A stretch of DNA of 64,000 nucleotides from Fodinibacter sp038258215 (GCA_038258215.1 JBBSQC010000015.1:1-64000), one strand, 5' to 3'. Shown: positions 15,061 through 24,261, counted from the stretch's first letter. The notes: a model not told the origin generated them from the sequence alone. Made by a program: numbers and translations.

Positions 15061-15828
15061 ATGCCCGACTACCAGCCACCCGCCACCGGCGCCCTCTGCT
15101 ACCTGCAGCTGCCCACCACCGACCTGCAGGCCTCCCTCGCCTTCTACACCGCCGTCCTGGGCTGGGAGGGTGAGACAGAGCACGGCTCCTTTACCGCGCC
15201 CGGCCTGATCGGCCAGTGGACCGCCCACCGGCCACCGGCGAGCGACGGCGGCCCGTTGTTGTGGTGGTGGACCAACGGGATCTACAGCACCCTCACCAAG
15301 GTGGTCGAGCACGGTGGGCGTGTGCTCGAACGACCACAGCCCGACCAGGGCCAGCGTTGGCTGGTCGAGATCGAGGACCCTTCCGGCAACCGCCTCGGCC
15401 TGGCCTGCCCTATGCGCACGGGCCGGCCACAGCCACTCCTGATGTGTCGCGACGTCGAGGCCACCAGCCGCTGGTACCAGGAGCTGCTCGGGCTGGTGAG
15501 CGACCACGGCGGACCAGACTATGAGCGTCTGGTCTCCGACGGCGAGCTGGTGCTGCAACTGCATCAGGGCGACGTCGAGCACCACCACGGCCGGGTAGGC
15601 GACCCGTCCGCCCCCGTCGGCAATGGTGCGCTGGTCTGGTTCGGAGAGGTCGGCGACTTCGACGGGGTGGTCGAGCGAGTCGCCCTCCTCAAGGCACCCA
15701 TCGTGCGCGACGTCCACCGGAACCCTCCCGAGGGCAACGGCCCCGCCCATCGCGAGATCTGGGTCACCGACCCCGAGGGCTACGTCGTGGTCGTCGCCAG
15801 CCCGGACGGCGAGGACTGGCGCCCGTGA
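15061..15828 (+). CDS. VOC superfamily protein with two glyoxalase-like domains
   Basis: A 255-residue protein of two tandem vicinal-oxygen-chelate modules. The first spans residues about 10-120 (ALCYLQLPTTDLQASLAFYT to VEIEDPSGNRLGL), the second about 125-250 (PLLMCRDVEATSRWYQELLG to IWVTDPEGYVVVVASPD). Each ends with the D-P-S/E-G motif typical of the fold. Such proteins are metal-dependent lyases, dioxygenases or resistance proteins; the substrate cannot be named. AGGAACGCGC precedes the ATG. Co-transcription with tetR suggests a response to a small toxic compound. Confidence 0.85.
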   Translation: MPDYQPPATGALCYLQLPTTDLQASLAFYTAVLGWEGETEHGSFTAPGLIGQWTAHRPPASDGGPLLWWWTNGIYSTLTKVVEHGGRVLERPQPDQGQRWLVEIEDPSGNRLGLACPMRTGRPQPLLMCRDVEATSRWYQELLGLVSDHGGPDYERLVSDGELVLQLHQGDVEHHHGRVGDPSAPVGNGALVWFGEVGDFDGVVERVALLKAPIVRDVHRNPPEGNGPAHREIWVTDPEGYVVVVASPDGEDWRP

Positions 15829-16161
15829 CGAGGAAGTCGCAAGACGGACATTTCGGGGCGCTCGAGGCGTCGTAGCAACCCACGGCCTGGTCGCTGCTCG
15901 CCCCAACGCGGTGTTCCGCGAGCCGAACCGTCACCCGTGAGCGATCCCCTATGGCTCTTTCAATCGCCCAGCGTCGATGGCCTCGGAGAAGGAGCGCAAT
16001 CAGGCCCAGGCGGCGATCGTCGCGGGGCCTCGGACGCGGACTTCCCCGGATGACCATGCGCGAGCGACCCGTTCCTCGGCTTCCGCTCTTGCCCCGACGC
16101 GTGCAACGCACGGACGCCGGGCGCCGACTCCTGTCTCGGCGTGCAAACAGCCGACGAGTTG
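15829..16161. other. Gene-free stretch after the VOC gene
   Basis: About 330 bases. The open frames crossing it have Arg/Pro-rich translations without family resemblance and no ribosome site. I see no repeat or RNA gene. It is probably debris of a lost gene. Confidence 0.4.
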
Positions 16162-16392
16162 CTAGGCCGCCGGCATCTCTTGTGATCGTGGCCGGACGAG
16201 TGCGTCCGCCGCGTCACCCGTGATGACCTGTCCGTCGTCCAACCGGAAAGTGAGCGTGTTTCGATGCGCCCTGCTCGGTTCGGTCATCGGCGCTGACCGG
16301 GCCGCCGTTGATTGGTCGGCTTCTGGCGGCCAGACATCCACAGCTCGGAGCTGATAGCCATCCTGTTCCGGGCGCTCGTAGCCGAACGCCAC
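16162..16392 (-). CDS. Hypothetical small protein, possibly a gene remnant
   Basis: A 76-residue frame from GTG 16390-16392. Its composition looks coding: FGYERPEQDGYQLRAVDVWP at the start and NTLTFRLDDGQVITGDAADA near the end. The same frame is open for another 16 codons upstream (reading QTDGYAELQHDYVV) back to a TAG, with no better start, so the real N-terminus may have been lost. I do not recognise the family. It sits in a stretch rich in broken genes. Confidence 0.35.
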   Translation of the reverse strand: MAFGYERPEQDGYQLRAVDVWPPEADQSTAARSAPMTEPSRAHRNTLTFRLDDGQVITGDAADALVRPRSQEMPAA

Positions 16393-16857
16393 GACGTAGT
16401 CATGCTGAAGCTCGGCGTAGCCGTCGGTCTGAATGGCTGACTATTGCGCGCAGGACCAGCGCGGCGTCTCCGGCGCCAGGATGACGACCTAGCCCTCCTG
16501 GGCGCGCCATTCACGCACCTGCTCGGTGCACAGCCAGCACTCTTCCTCACTCACCGACCCCGCGTCATCGGCAATTTCCGCCCGTCGTGCGTTTGCAGAC
16601 GTAGCCCATTCCGCCGCCAGTCGACCCGCCTGCCCCAGAAAGACTCACCTTTCGAACGACCTCTCGTGCCACGCTCAGTGCGGATGGCTCTGTGGCTGAC
16701 CGTGCCCGTCGATCCTGCCGTTGTGAGTGCAAGGGTCTGCGTTGCCCTGCCAGAATCGGTGTTCAATGTTCCGGCGCGACGATGTCGCATTCGGCTGTCC
16801 GCGTTCGTGGGATGGGTGAGCGCGGTCCCGGGGCCGGCCGCAGCACAAGGAGCAGTC
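16393..16857. other. Gene-free stretch before the YCII gene
   Basis: About 465 bases with overlapping open frames on both strands, none with recognisable domains or a sensible ribosome site. The last 50 bases must contain the promoter or leader of the YCII-like gene. Nothing else is seen. Confidence 0.4.
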
Positions 16858-17214
16858 ATGGCCGAGTACCTCATCTACTTCAACCAGCAGTGGGTGGGCG
16901 AGCACACCGACGAGTGGTTCCGCAGCCGCGGACCACGTGCCGCGGCCGTCGTGGACGAGATGAAGGCTGCCGGCGTGTACGTGTTCGCCGGGGGGCTGGA
17001 GGAGGGCGGCCCGGTCTACAGCGCCGACGCCACCAGCGGCAAGCTCGTCATGACCGACGGCCCGTACGCCGAGACCAAGGAGTTCCTTGGCGGTTTCGCG
17101 GTGGTTGACGTGGCCGAGGACGAGGCGGCCAAGCTGTGGGCCGGACGGCTCGCGCAGGGATGTGGCTGGCCCCAGGAAGTGCGCCGATTCGGGCGTCAGC
17201 CTCAAGCCGAGTGA
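16858..17214 (+). CDS. YCII-related (DGPF) protein
   Basis: A 118-residue protein of the YCII-related/DGPF group of ferredoxin-like alpha-beta barrel proteins. The family signature is seen as KLVMTDGPYAETKEFLGGF (residues about 61-79), followed by VVDVAEDEAAKLWAGRLA. Members often accompany ECF sigma factors of the SigJ type, but none is present here, and no function is established. The ATG at 16858 has AAGGAG seven bases before it. Upstream extensions of the frame lack coding character. It stands alone between gene-free stretches, which suggests that it lost its partner. Confidence 0.8.
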   Translation: MAEYLIYFNQQWVGEHTDEWFRSRGPRAAAVVDEMKAAGVYVFAGGLEEGGPVYSADATSGKLVMTDGPYAETKEFLGGFAVVDVAEDEAAKLWAGRLAQGCGWPQEVRRFGRQPQAE

Positions 17215-17563
17215 CTCCGTCATCGGGGACCCATGGAAGAGCCCTCATCTGCCGCCTGGTGCCTCCGGGCGTTCTCTGAGTCAGGCACTCCGGAGCGGCT
17301 GGATGTCTTCGAGTGCGGCACCGAGATGATCCGTTTCGATTTCGAGGTGGGAACGAGTCTGCAGGCTCAGCCAGAACCGTTCGGTGGTTCCTCCCAGGTC
17401 CAGGATTCCAACGATCGCGACCAGCATCTCGCGGGCTTGCCATTTCCCACGGGAACTCTTGGCCCGCTGCTCTCGTCCCGCGCTCGACTTCGGAGCAAGA
17501 CCCGAGCGCGACGTCCTGTGGTGCCGCCGATCGCGCCGGGTCCGCGAAGTGCCGACGAGCGCT
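17215..17563. other. Gene-free stretch between YCII gene and VOC remnant
   Basis: About 350 bases. A minus-strand frame reading MLVAIVGILDLGGTTERFWL ends at 17281 and looks faintly protein-like, but it has no start or ribosome site of its own and no family I recognise. It may be the tail of a degraded gene. Confidence 0.3.
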
Positions 17564-17959
17564 TCACTCGCGGTCGACGGGCGCGAGGAGCTCCACGCGG
17601 TTCCCGTGACCGTCAGCAGTGTGACACCTCTCGTGCCAGGGAAGTTGTGGCGCTGGCTCCAGTCGACGTCGAACCCGAGCATGATCAGACGCTCAGCAAC
17701 GGCCTCGAGCGCGGCCACGCCAGCGACCTGGAATGCCGGGTGTGCCTTGAGCGCCGGTGCAAACGGAACCTCCACCCCGATGTGGGTCTCGGCGGTCACC
17801 GCTCCGGAGTCGTCGTGCGCACGAAACCAACACCCCGCCCTTGGGTTTCAGATCCTCCGGCTTCTCCTCCTCGGTCAGCCCCAGGCCCTCTGCGTAGAAC
17901 CGCCGAGCGACGTCCTCACCCCCAGACGGGCAGGCAACCTGAACGTGATGCAACGTCAT
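17564..17959 (-). pseudogene. VOC (glyoxalase-like) protein gene with two frameshifts
   Basis: It starts well: ATG 17957-17959 after GAGGAGG, reading MTLHHVQVACPSGGEDVARR and FYAEGLGLTEEEKPEDL. At about 17830 a one-base insertion (GTGTTGG where GTGTGG restores GVWFRAHDDSG) shifts the frame into AETHIGVEVPFAPALKAHPA and LEAVAERLIMLGFDVDW. Near 17630 a second shift restores ERCHTADGHGNRVELLAP-VDRE and a stop at 17564. Corrected, it is an ordinary VOC protein of about 130 residues. Two separate lesions make a sequencing error less likely than true decay. Confidence 0.7.
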
Positions 17960-18162
17960 CGCGCCTCCTCGACCGTTGGGGAATCGGTACAACGTACCCA
18001 CTGAGGAACGCGTGAGGGCCTGGTCGTCGGTGGAGTGGCTCCCGGGTGATGACTCGCCGACCCATCGTGGGTTCTGCCAAGGTCGGCTCCCGCGACATGT
18101 GGATCATTGCCGAGAGTGTCGCGTGACATGGTCACTACGGTCCCTGTATCACGGTGAGTGAG

Positions 18163-18182
18163 CCACGTCTTCGGCGACGTGG
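18163..18182 (+). promoter_or_regulatory. Hairpin in the leader of the nucleobase permease
   Basis: CCACGTC-TTCGGC-GACGTGG forms a 7-base-pair stem with a TTCG-containing loop, ending 22 bases before the permease ATG and just before its GAGAGGTGG ribosome site. TGTATC at 18145-18150 could be a -10 box. A role in translational control is possible but unproven. Confidence 0.35.
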
Positions 18183-18204
18183 TCCGTCGAGAGAGGTGGC
18201 TGTC

Positions 18205-19704
18205 ATGTCGCTGGGCCTGGGTTGGACGCTGAAGGGTGACGGTGGCCCGCTCGGGCCGGACGAGGTCGTCGCGCCCGACGAGCGCCTCTCGTGGGGCAAG
18301 ACCGTGGGTCTGGGTGCCCAGCACGTCGTCGCGATGTTCGGGGCGACCTTCGTCTTCCCGCTGGTCATGGGGCTCAACCCGCAGCTGGCGATCATGATGA
18401 GCGGTGTCGCGACCATCGCCTTCCTCCTCATCGTCCAGGGGAAGGTGCCCAGCTACCTGGGCACCAGCGCGGCATTCGTCGGTGGTGTCGCGGCGATCCG
18501 GGCCAACGGCGGTGACTCACAGGAGGTCACGGGAGCGATCCTCGTCTCCGGCCTGGTCCTCGCGGCGGTCGGGGTCGCCATCCACGTGCTCGGCTCGTCC
18601 GTGCTGCACAAGGTGCTCCCACCGGTCGTCACGGGCGCCGTCGTGATGCTCATCGGGTTCAACCTCGCACCGGTCGTGGCCGGCGTCTACTGGCCGCAGG
18701 ACCAGTGGGTGGCGATCGCGACGATGCTCTTCGTGGTCGTCTGCGCCACGGCCTTCAGCGGCTTCGTCGGTCGGATCGCCATCTTCCTCGCCCTGATCTT
18801 CGGCACGGCCCTGTCCTGGCTGCTCGACTCCACGGTCGGCCAGATCACCTCCGTCCTCGGCGGTGCGACCGAGGCCACCACGCACCTGCGCTGGGACACC
18901 GCCGCGCTGGGCGACGCCTCCTGGTTCGGGTTCCCGGCGCGGACGATGGTGGCCGCCGACGGCAAGGAGGTCGTCGGCTGGCACACGCCGAGCTTCTCCA
19001 CGGCCGCCATCCTCCTCGTCCTCCCCGCGGTGATCGCCCTCATCGCCGAGAACACCGGCCACGTCAAGGCGGTGGCCGAGATGACCGGACACGACCTCGA
19101 CCCCGTCATGGGGCGCGCCATCGCGGCGGACGGCATCGGCACGGTGCTCGCGACCTCGGTCGGAGGCTCGCCCACCACGACCTACGCCGAGAACATCGGG
19201 GTCATGGCCGCCACCAGGGTCTACTCCACCGCTGCCTACTACGTCGCGGCGATCGTCGCCCTCGTGTTCGGCCTGTCCCCGAAGTTCGGCGCCCTCGTGG
19301 CCTCCGTGCCGGGCGGAGTGCTGGGCGGCATCACGGTGGTGCTCTACGGGATGATCGGTCTGCTGGGCGCGAAGATCTGGAAGGAGAACGGGGTCGACTT
19401 CGGCAACCCGATCAACCTCGTGCCGGTCGCCGCGGGCATCGTCATCGGCATCGGCAACGTCAAGCTCCAGATCACCGACGACTTCTCCCTCGAGGGCATC
19501 TCGCTCGGCACCATCGTCGTCATCGCCGGCTTCCACCTGGCCCGGGCCCTCGCCCCCGATGACCTGCGCCTCCGCGCCGAAGGCGCCGCGATCTCCGTCG
19601 GGGACCACGTCTACGGCGAAGGCGACGGCGTTGACGACCTGTCCCGGCCGGGCCGCCCCGGCGACGATGACGAGGGCGGCCCCGACCGTGGCTCACGGCC
19701 GTGA
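18205..19704 (+). CDS. NCS2 family nucleobase permease (uracil-type)
   Basis: A 499-residue membrane transporter of the NCS2/NAT family, closest in pattern to UraA-type uracil:proton symporters. Fourteen-span architecture is plausible from the hydrophobic blocks. Family signatures: LGAQHVVAMFGATFVFPLVM with its characteristic QH, and the substrate-site block IALIAENTGHVKAVAEMTGH with SVGGSPTTTYAENIGVMAAT. The acidic tail (DDDEGGPDRG) is unusual but soluble. Start ATG 18205 with GAGAGGTGG upstream. It is the first gene of the run that continues with the Mo hydroxylase 96 bases downstream, which suggests uptake of a nucleobase for oxidation. Uracil is more likely than xanthine from the Ala-Glu-Asn-x-Gly and SPTTTYAEN motifs. 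Confidence 0.9.
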   Translation: MSLGLGWTLKGDGGPLGPDEVVAPDERLSWGKTVGLGAQHVVAMFGATFVFPLVMGLNPQLAIMMSGVATIAFLLIVQGKVPSYLGTSAAFVGGVAAIRANGGDSQEVTGAILVSGLVLAAVGVAIHVLGSSVLHKVLPPVVTGAVVMLIGFNLAPVVAGVYWPQDQWVAIATMLFVVVCATAFSGFVGRIAIFLALIFGTALSWLLDSTVGQITSVLGGATEATTHLRWDTAALGDASWFGFPARTMVAADGKEVVGWHTPSFSTAAILLVLPAVIALIAENTGHVKAVAEMTGHDLDPVMGRAIAADGIGTVLATSVGGSPTTTYAENIGVMAATRVYSTAAYYVAAIVALVFGLSPKFGALVASVPGGVLGGITVVLYGMIGLLGAKIWKENGVDFGNPINLVPVAAGIVIGIGNVKLQITDDFSLEGISLGTIVVIAGFHLARALAPDDLRLRAEGAAISVGDHVYGEGDGVDDLSRPGRPGDDDEGGPDRGSRP

Positions 19705-19800
19705 TCCTGCCGCCTGCATGACTGCCTCCCACCCGGAGCCGCCGACCTCCGGGTGGGCCCGGTCTTCTCCCAGGCCCCTCGAGCAGGCAGGATCGAACAG

Positions 19801-20670
19801 GTGAAACCCGCACCCTTCGCGCACCACGCGCCGCGCACCGTCCAGGAGGCGGTAGGCGTGCTGGCCGAGGTGGGCCATGACGGCAAGGTGCTCGCCGGTG
19901 GACAGAGCCTCATCCCGTTGCTCAACATGCGCCTGGCCAGCCCCGGACACCTCGTCGACATCAACCGGGTGGGCGCGCTGGACACCGTGACCGTTGACGA
20001 GCGTTGGGTTCGCGTCGGGGCCCTGGTCCGGCACGCCGCCCTCCAACGCCACGACGAGGCGTATGCCGCGCTGCCCCTGCTCCGCCAGGCCCTGCGGAAC
20101 GTCGCCCACCCGGCGATCCGCACCCGTGGCACCACCGTGGGGTCCATCGCCCACGCCGACCCGGCCGGGGAGATGCCGGCCGTCGCGGTGCTCACGCGGG
20201 CGGTGGTCGAGGCGACCAGCACCAGGGGGTCGAGGGAGATCCCTGCCGCGGACTTCTTCGCCGGCCCGCTGGAGACGACGCTGGCCCCCGACGAGCTGGT
20301 CGTGGCGATCCGCTTCCGGCGGTTCGACACCGGCACTCGAACGGCCTTCCTCGAGACGGCCCGGCGCAGCGGCGACTACGCCCTCGCCGGGGTCGCGGTG
20401 GCCGTCGAGGTCGCTGCGGACGGTGTGACCAGGGCGCAGGCGTCTTTCGTCTCGGTCACACCGGTCCCCACGGTGCTCGACCTCACCCCGGCGCTGGCCG
20501 GTCTCGACCTGAGCCGCGGGGTGCCGGATGCCGTGACCGACCTCGTCCGAGCCCACGTCGACCCCGAGGGCGACATCCACGCGAGCGCGGACTACCGCAG
20601 GATGCTGGCGGCCGAGCTGACGCGCAGAGCCCTGGCGGCAACCACCGACGTTGTGGAGGGGGCCGCATGA
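19801..20670 (+). CDS. Molybdenum hydroxylase, FAD-binding medium subunit
   Basis: A 289-residue CoxM/XdhB-like flavoprotein subunit. The FAD-binding motif is seen as VLAGGQSLIPLLNMRLA (residues about 30-46), with RGTTVGSIAHADPAGEMPA (near 103-121) as the second flavin motif; family members normally have GG-x-LAHADPA there. It passes electrons from the Fe-S centres to FAD. GTG 19801 is chosen because it gives the standard KPAPFAHHAPRTVQEA start. Its stop overlaps the next start as ATGA. The order medium-small-large is that of cox-type operons. Confidence 0.92.
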   Translation: MKPAPFAHHAPRTVQEAVGVLAEVGHDGKVLAGGQSLIPLLNMRLASPGHLVDINRVGALDTVTVDERWVRVGALVRHAALQRHDEAYAALPLLRQALRNVAHPAIRTRGTTVGSIAHADPAGEMPAVAVLTRAVVEATSTRGSREIPAADFFAGPLETTLAPDELVVAIRFRRFDTGTRTAFLETARRSGDYALAGVAVAVEVAADGVTRAQASFVSVTPVPTVLDLTPALAGLDLSRGVPDAVTDLVRAHVDPEGDIHASADYRRMLAAELTRRALAATTDVVEGAA

Positions 20671-21170
20671 ACGAGCCGGCCGCCGAGGAGCTCTTCGACA
20701 TCACGATCCGCGTCAACGGGGTGATCCGCACCGCGCGGGCCCCGTCGCGACGGCTGCTCTCGGACTTCCTGCGCCACGACCTCGGTCTCACCGGCACCCA
20801 CGTCGGCTGCGAGCACGGGGTCTGTGGAGCCTGCACCGTGCTCGTCGACGGCGACCCGGCCCGGTCCTGCCTGATGTTCGCCGTGACCGCCCAGGCCCAC
20901 GAGGTGACGACGGTCGAGGGCATCGGCCACGACCCGGCGGCGATGAGCCCGGTTCAGCAGGCGTTCGCCGAGTGCCACGCCCTCCAGTGCGGCTTCTGCA
21001 CGCCGGGCTTCGTCACGACCATCACCGCCTACCTCGAGGACCACCGCGACCCGACGCCGCAGGAGGCGCGCGAGGCGATCTCGGGCAACCTGTGCCGATG
21101 CACCGGCTACCAGAACATCGTCAAGGCCGTCTGCCGCGCGGCCGAGATCCGACGCGAGGGCTCGGCGTGA
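20667..21170 (+). CDS. Molybdenum hydroxylase, [2Fe-2S] small subunit
   Basis: A 167-residue iron-sulfur subunit (CoxS/XdhC-type). The plant-ferredoxin-like N-terminal cluster motif is CEHGVCGACTVLVDG with a later Cys (RSCLMF). The C-terminal cluster motif is CGFCTPG ... CRCTGYQNIVKAV. All eight cysteines for two [2Fe-2S] clusters are present. It overlaps the medium subunit (ATGA) and the large subunit (GTGA), so synthesis of the three subunits is coupled. Length is normal (about 160). Confidence 0.95.
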   Translation: MNEPAAEELFDITIRVNGVIRTARAPSRRLLSDFLRHDLGLTGTHVGCEHGVCGACTVLVDGDPARSCLMFAVTAQAHEVTTVEGIGHDPAAMSPVQQAFAECHALQCGFCTPGFVTTITAYLEDHRDPTPQEAREAISGNLCRCTGYQNIVKAVCRAAEIRREGSA

Positions 21171-23578
21171 GCACGCGTCAGTTCGGCGAGCCCGTGCAGC
21201 GCCGAGAGGACCCTCGCCTGCTCACCGGCAACGGCCGCTTCCTCGACGACCTCGGGGCCGGTGCCCTGGCCGCCGCCTTCGTGCGCAGCCCGCACGCCCA
21301 CGCCCGCGTCGTCGACATCGACATCGACGACGCCTGGGAGGTCGACGGGGTGGAGGCGATCTACACGTGGGAGGACCTCGACGGTCGGGTGGCCGAGCCA
21401 CTTCCCGTGCTCATCCCCCACCCCGGCCTCACCCACGGCCGCACCGGTCGCTGCCTGGCCAAGGACGAGGTCAACCACGTCGGCGAGGCCGTGGTCATGG
21501 TGGTCGCCCGCGACCGCTACCTGGCCGAGGACGCGTGCCAGCGCATCCGTGTCGCTTACGACCTGGAGCCCGTCGTCGTCGGCATCGAGAAAGCCCGCGA
21601 CGGAACCGATCTCGTGCACGACGACGTGCCGGGCAACGTCGCGGCTCACCTGCTGCAGGAGGTCGGCGACCTCGAGACGGCGATGGCCGCGGCCCCGCAC
21701 ACCCTCACCCTCGCACTCGACATCGAGCGCAGCGCGTGCACCCCCCTGGAGGGCAAGGGCGTCTACGCCCGCTGGGACCGCGAGGACGAGTCGCTGCGGC
21801 TCTACTCCTCGACCCAGACCACCACCGGGGTCCGGGCCGCGGTCGCCGCCAAGCTGGGGATGCCGTTGGCGAAGGTCGAGTGCATCGCCCCCGACGTGGG
21901 CGGGGGGTTCGGCGTGAAGATCGTGCACCCCTGGCCCGAGGAGGTGCTCGTCCCATGGGCGGCCCGCAACCTCGGCCGCGACGTGAAGTGGGCAGAGGAC
22001 CGCCGCGAGCACTTCGTGTCCAGCGCGCACGAACGCGGCCAGGTGCAGGAGGTGACCGTCGGGTTCGACGACGAAGGGCACCTGCTTGCCCTCGACGTGC
22101 GGTTCTGGCACGACAACGGCGCCTACACCCCCTACGGCATCATCGTGCCGATCATCACCGCCACCCAGCTCCTCGGGCCCTACAAGCCGGGCGCCTACCG
22201 GGTCGAGTTCTGGTCGCTCTACACCAACACCGTTCTCGTGACGCCCTATCGGGGAGCCGGTCGGCCTCAGGGTTGTTTCGCGATGGAGCGCACCATGGAC
22301 GCCATCGCGGCCGCGCTGGGCATCGACCGAGCCGAGGTCCGCGCCCGCAACTTCATCCAGCCCGACGAGATGCCCTACGACCACGGGCTGATGTTCCAGG
22401 ACGGCCGCCCGCTGAAGTACGACTCCGGCGACTTCCCAGCATCCCTCGCCAAGCTCAAGGCGCTGATCGGCTGGGACGACTTCGCGGCCTACCGCGCGGA
22501 TGCTGCGGCCCAGGGCCGCCGGGTCGGGCTGGGCATCGGGTGCTACGTCGAGGGCACCGGCGTCGGGCCCTACGAGGGCGGGCACGTGCACGTCGAGACG
22601 AGCGGGCGGGTCAACGTCGCCACCGGCCTGACCACACAGGGCCAGGGGCACCAGACGATCCTCGCGCAGATCGTGGCCGACGAGCTCGGGGTGCGGATCG
22701 AGGACGTTCACGTCACGACCGGCGACACCCGCCGGATGCCGTATGCCGTGGGCACGTTCGCCTCACGAGGGGCCGTGATGTCCGGCAACGCCGTGGCCCT
22801 CGCCGCCCGCGTGGTGCGCGCCAAGGCCCTGCGGATCGCTGCCGACGCCCTCGAGGTCTCCGCGGACGACCTCGAGATCGAGGACGGTGTCATCTCCGTC
22901 AGGGGCGCTCCCGGCAACCAGGTCGCCCTCTCCACGGTCGCCGTGCTCTCGAACCCTTTGCGCTACGCGTTCGACGAGTCCGCTCAGGCCGCAACGCAGT
23001 TCGCCGGCACCTTCGACCCTGACAAGCCACCGGTCGCCGACGATGACGAGCCCGGCCTGGAGGGCAAGGACTTCTACTCCCCCACGCAGGCGACCTTCGC
23101 CAACGGCATGCACGCCGCGATCGTCGAGACCGATCCGGTCACCGCGGAGATCACGATCCTGCGCTACTGCGTCGTGCACGACTGCGGCGTCATGGTCAAC
23201 CCCATGATCGTCGAGGGTCAGGTGCACGGAGGGGTCGCCCAAGGTGTCGGCGGCGCGCTCTACGAGCGGATGGCCTATGACGACTCCGGGCAGCTCCTCA
23301 ACGCCTCGTTCATGGACTTCCTGATGCCCTACGCCACCGAGGTCCCCCACATCGAGACCGACCACCTCGAGACACCGAGCCCGCTGAACCCCCTGGGGCT
23401 CAAGGGAGCCGGGGAGGCCGGCACCATCCCGGTGAGCGCGGTCATCGCCTCGGCGATCGAGGACGCCGAGGGGCTCCCCATCCGAGCGATGCCGATCAGC
23501 CCCGCCGAGCTCTGGGAGCTCCGGCGGCGCCACACCACCTCGGCCGAACCCGTCACCGCGCAGGAAGGCCCGCGATGA
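21167..23578 (+). CDS. Molybdenum hydroxylase, molybdopterin-binding large subunit
   Basis: An 803-residue xanthine-dehydrogenase-family catalytic subunit binding molybdopterin cytosine dinucleotide. The residues expected at the active site are TPYRGAGRPQGCFAMER (near 360), QGQGHQTILAQ (cofactor contact) and GLKGAGEAGTIPV (near 749) with the catalytic Glu. The loop reads YRGAGR and lacks the AYRCSFR loop of true CO dehydrogenase, so the CO-dehydrogenase label often attached by homology does not apply. In this context uracil/thymine oxidation to barbiturates is the best guess, but aldehyde or other heterocycle substrates are possible. The GTG start overlaps the small-subunit stop. Confidence 0.92.
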   Translation: MSTRQFGEPVQRREDPRLLTGNGRFLDDLGAGALAAAFVRSPHAHARVVDIDIDDAWEVDGVEAIYTWEDLDGRVAEPLPVLIPHPGLTHGRTGRCLAKDEVNHVGEAVVMVVARDRYLAEDACQRIRVAYDLEPVVVGIEKARDGTDLVHDDVPGNVAAHLLQEVGDLETAMAAAPHTLTLALDIERSACTPLEGKGVYARWDREDESLRLYSSTQTTTGVRAAVAAKLGMPLAKVECIAPDVGGGFGVKIVHPWPEEVLVPWAARNLGRDVKWAEDRREHFVSSAHERGQVQEVTVGFDDEGHLLALDVRFWHDNGAYTPYGIIVPIITATQLLGPYKPGAYRVEFWSLYTNTVLVTPYRGAGRPQGCFAMERTMDAIAAALGIDRAEVRARNFIQPDEMPYDHGLMFQDGRPLKYDSGDFPASLAKLKALIGWDDFAAYRADAAAQGRRVGLGIGCYVEGTGVGPYEGGHVHVETSGRVNVATGLTTQGQGHQTILAQIVADELGVRIEDVHVTTGDTRRMPYAVGTFASRGAVMSGNAVALAARVVRAKALRIAADALEVSADDLEIEDGVISVRGAPGNQVALSTVAVLSNPLRYAFDESAQAATQFAGTFDPDKPPVADDDEPGLEGKDFYSPTQATFANGMHAAIVETDPVTAEITILRYCVVHDCGVMVNPMIVEGQVHGGVAQGVGGALYERMAYDDSGQLLNASFMDFLMPYATEVPHIETDHLETPSPLNPLGLKGAGEAGTIPVSAVIASAIEDAEGLPIRAMPISPAELWELRRRHTTSAEPVTAQEGPR

Positions 23579-24261
23579 AGATCTCCGGCACATCCACCCT
23601 CGACGCCCCCGTCGAGAAGGTCTGGGAGGCGATCCTGGACCCCGCCGTGCTGGCCCGATGCATCCCGGGCTGCCAGGCGCTGAACGTCGTCGGAGAGGAC
23701 CGCTACGCGATGTCGGTGACGGCCGGCGTGGCGGCGATCAAGGGCACCTACGCGGGTGAGGTGTCGCTCCGCGACAAGGTCGAGCCATCGTCACTGACCA
23801 TGAGGGCCTCGGGCGCGGGAGCGCCCGGCACGATCGACGCCGACGTCAAGGTGCGCCTCGCGCCCACGGCGGCGGGCGGCACCGACCTCGCCTACGACGC
23901 GGACGCCTCGGTCGGCGGCGCCATCGGTGGGGTCGGGCAGCGGATGCTCGCCGGGGTCACCAAGAAGATGGCCGGCCAGTTCTTCACCGCCCTCGACCGC
24001 GACATCGCGGGCCTCGTCACCGAACCACCGTCCCCCGCGGCCACCCCGGGTCCGCACGTCCCGGACGCCGACGCCGGCGCCAGCGCCCCGGAGATCTCCG
24101 CCGGACGCGCCCCGATGCCGATGGCCTATCCGGGTCGGGCACCGAGCCGGGGCCGTGAGTTCGCCGCGGGCGTCGTGCTCGGCGGGCTGCTGACCCTCGC
24201 CGGGGTCGCCCTCGGTGCCAGGATCGGCGGCGGGTCCCACGGTCTGCGTGGGCGGGCCTGA
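23575..24261 (+). CDS. CoxG-like SRPBCC protein with C-terminal membrane anchor
   Basis: A 228-residue protein. Residues about 1-150 are a CoxG-type SRPBCC domain (MKISGTSTLDAPVEKVWEAI, LDPAVLARCIPGC, then GGAIGGVGQRMLAGVTKKM near 118-136). A Pro/Ala-rich linker follows, then a single membrane span near 200-220 (FAAGVVLGGLLTLAGVALG). CoxG in carboxydotrophs tethers the Mo enzyme to the membrane, and relatives occur with many Mo hydroxylases. The anchor here fits that job and links the oxidation to the respiratory chain (inference). It overlaps the large subunit as ATGA and the next gene as TGATG. Confidence 0.88.
   Translation: MKISGTSTLDAPVEKVWEAILDPAVLARCIPGCQALNVVGEDRYAMSVTAGVAAIKGTYAGEVSLRDKVEPSSLTMRASGAGAPGTIDADVKVRLAPTAAGGTDLAYDADASVGGAIGGVGQRMLAGVTKKMAGQFFTALDRDIAGLVTEPPSPAATPGPHVPDADAGASAPEISAGRAPMPMAYPGRAPSRGREFAAGVVLGGLLTLAGVALGARIGGGSHGLRGRA

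Noticed and set aside
17956..18324. Minus-strand gene overlapping the permease start
   Set aside because: It is a shadow of the NCS2 gene with no motif; the permease start and ribosome site are clear.
19801..23578. True aerobic carbon monoxide dehydrogenase (coxMSL)
   Set aside because: Subunit order and CoxG fit, but the large subunit lacks the AYRCSFR active-site loop and coxDEF-type maturation genes are absent.
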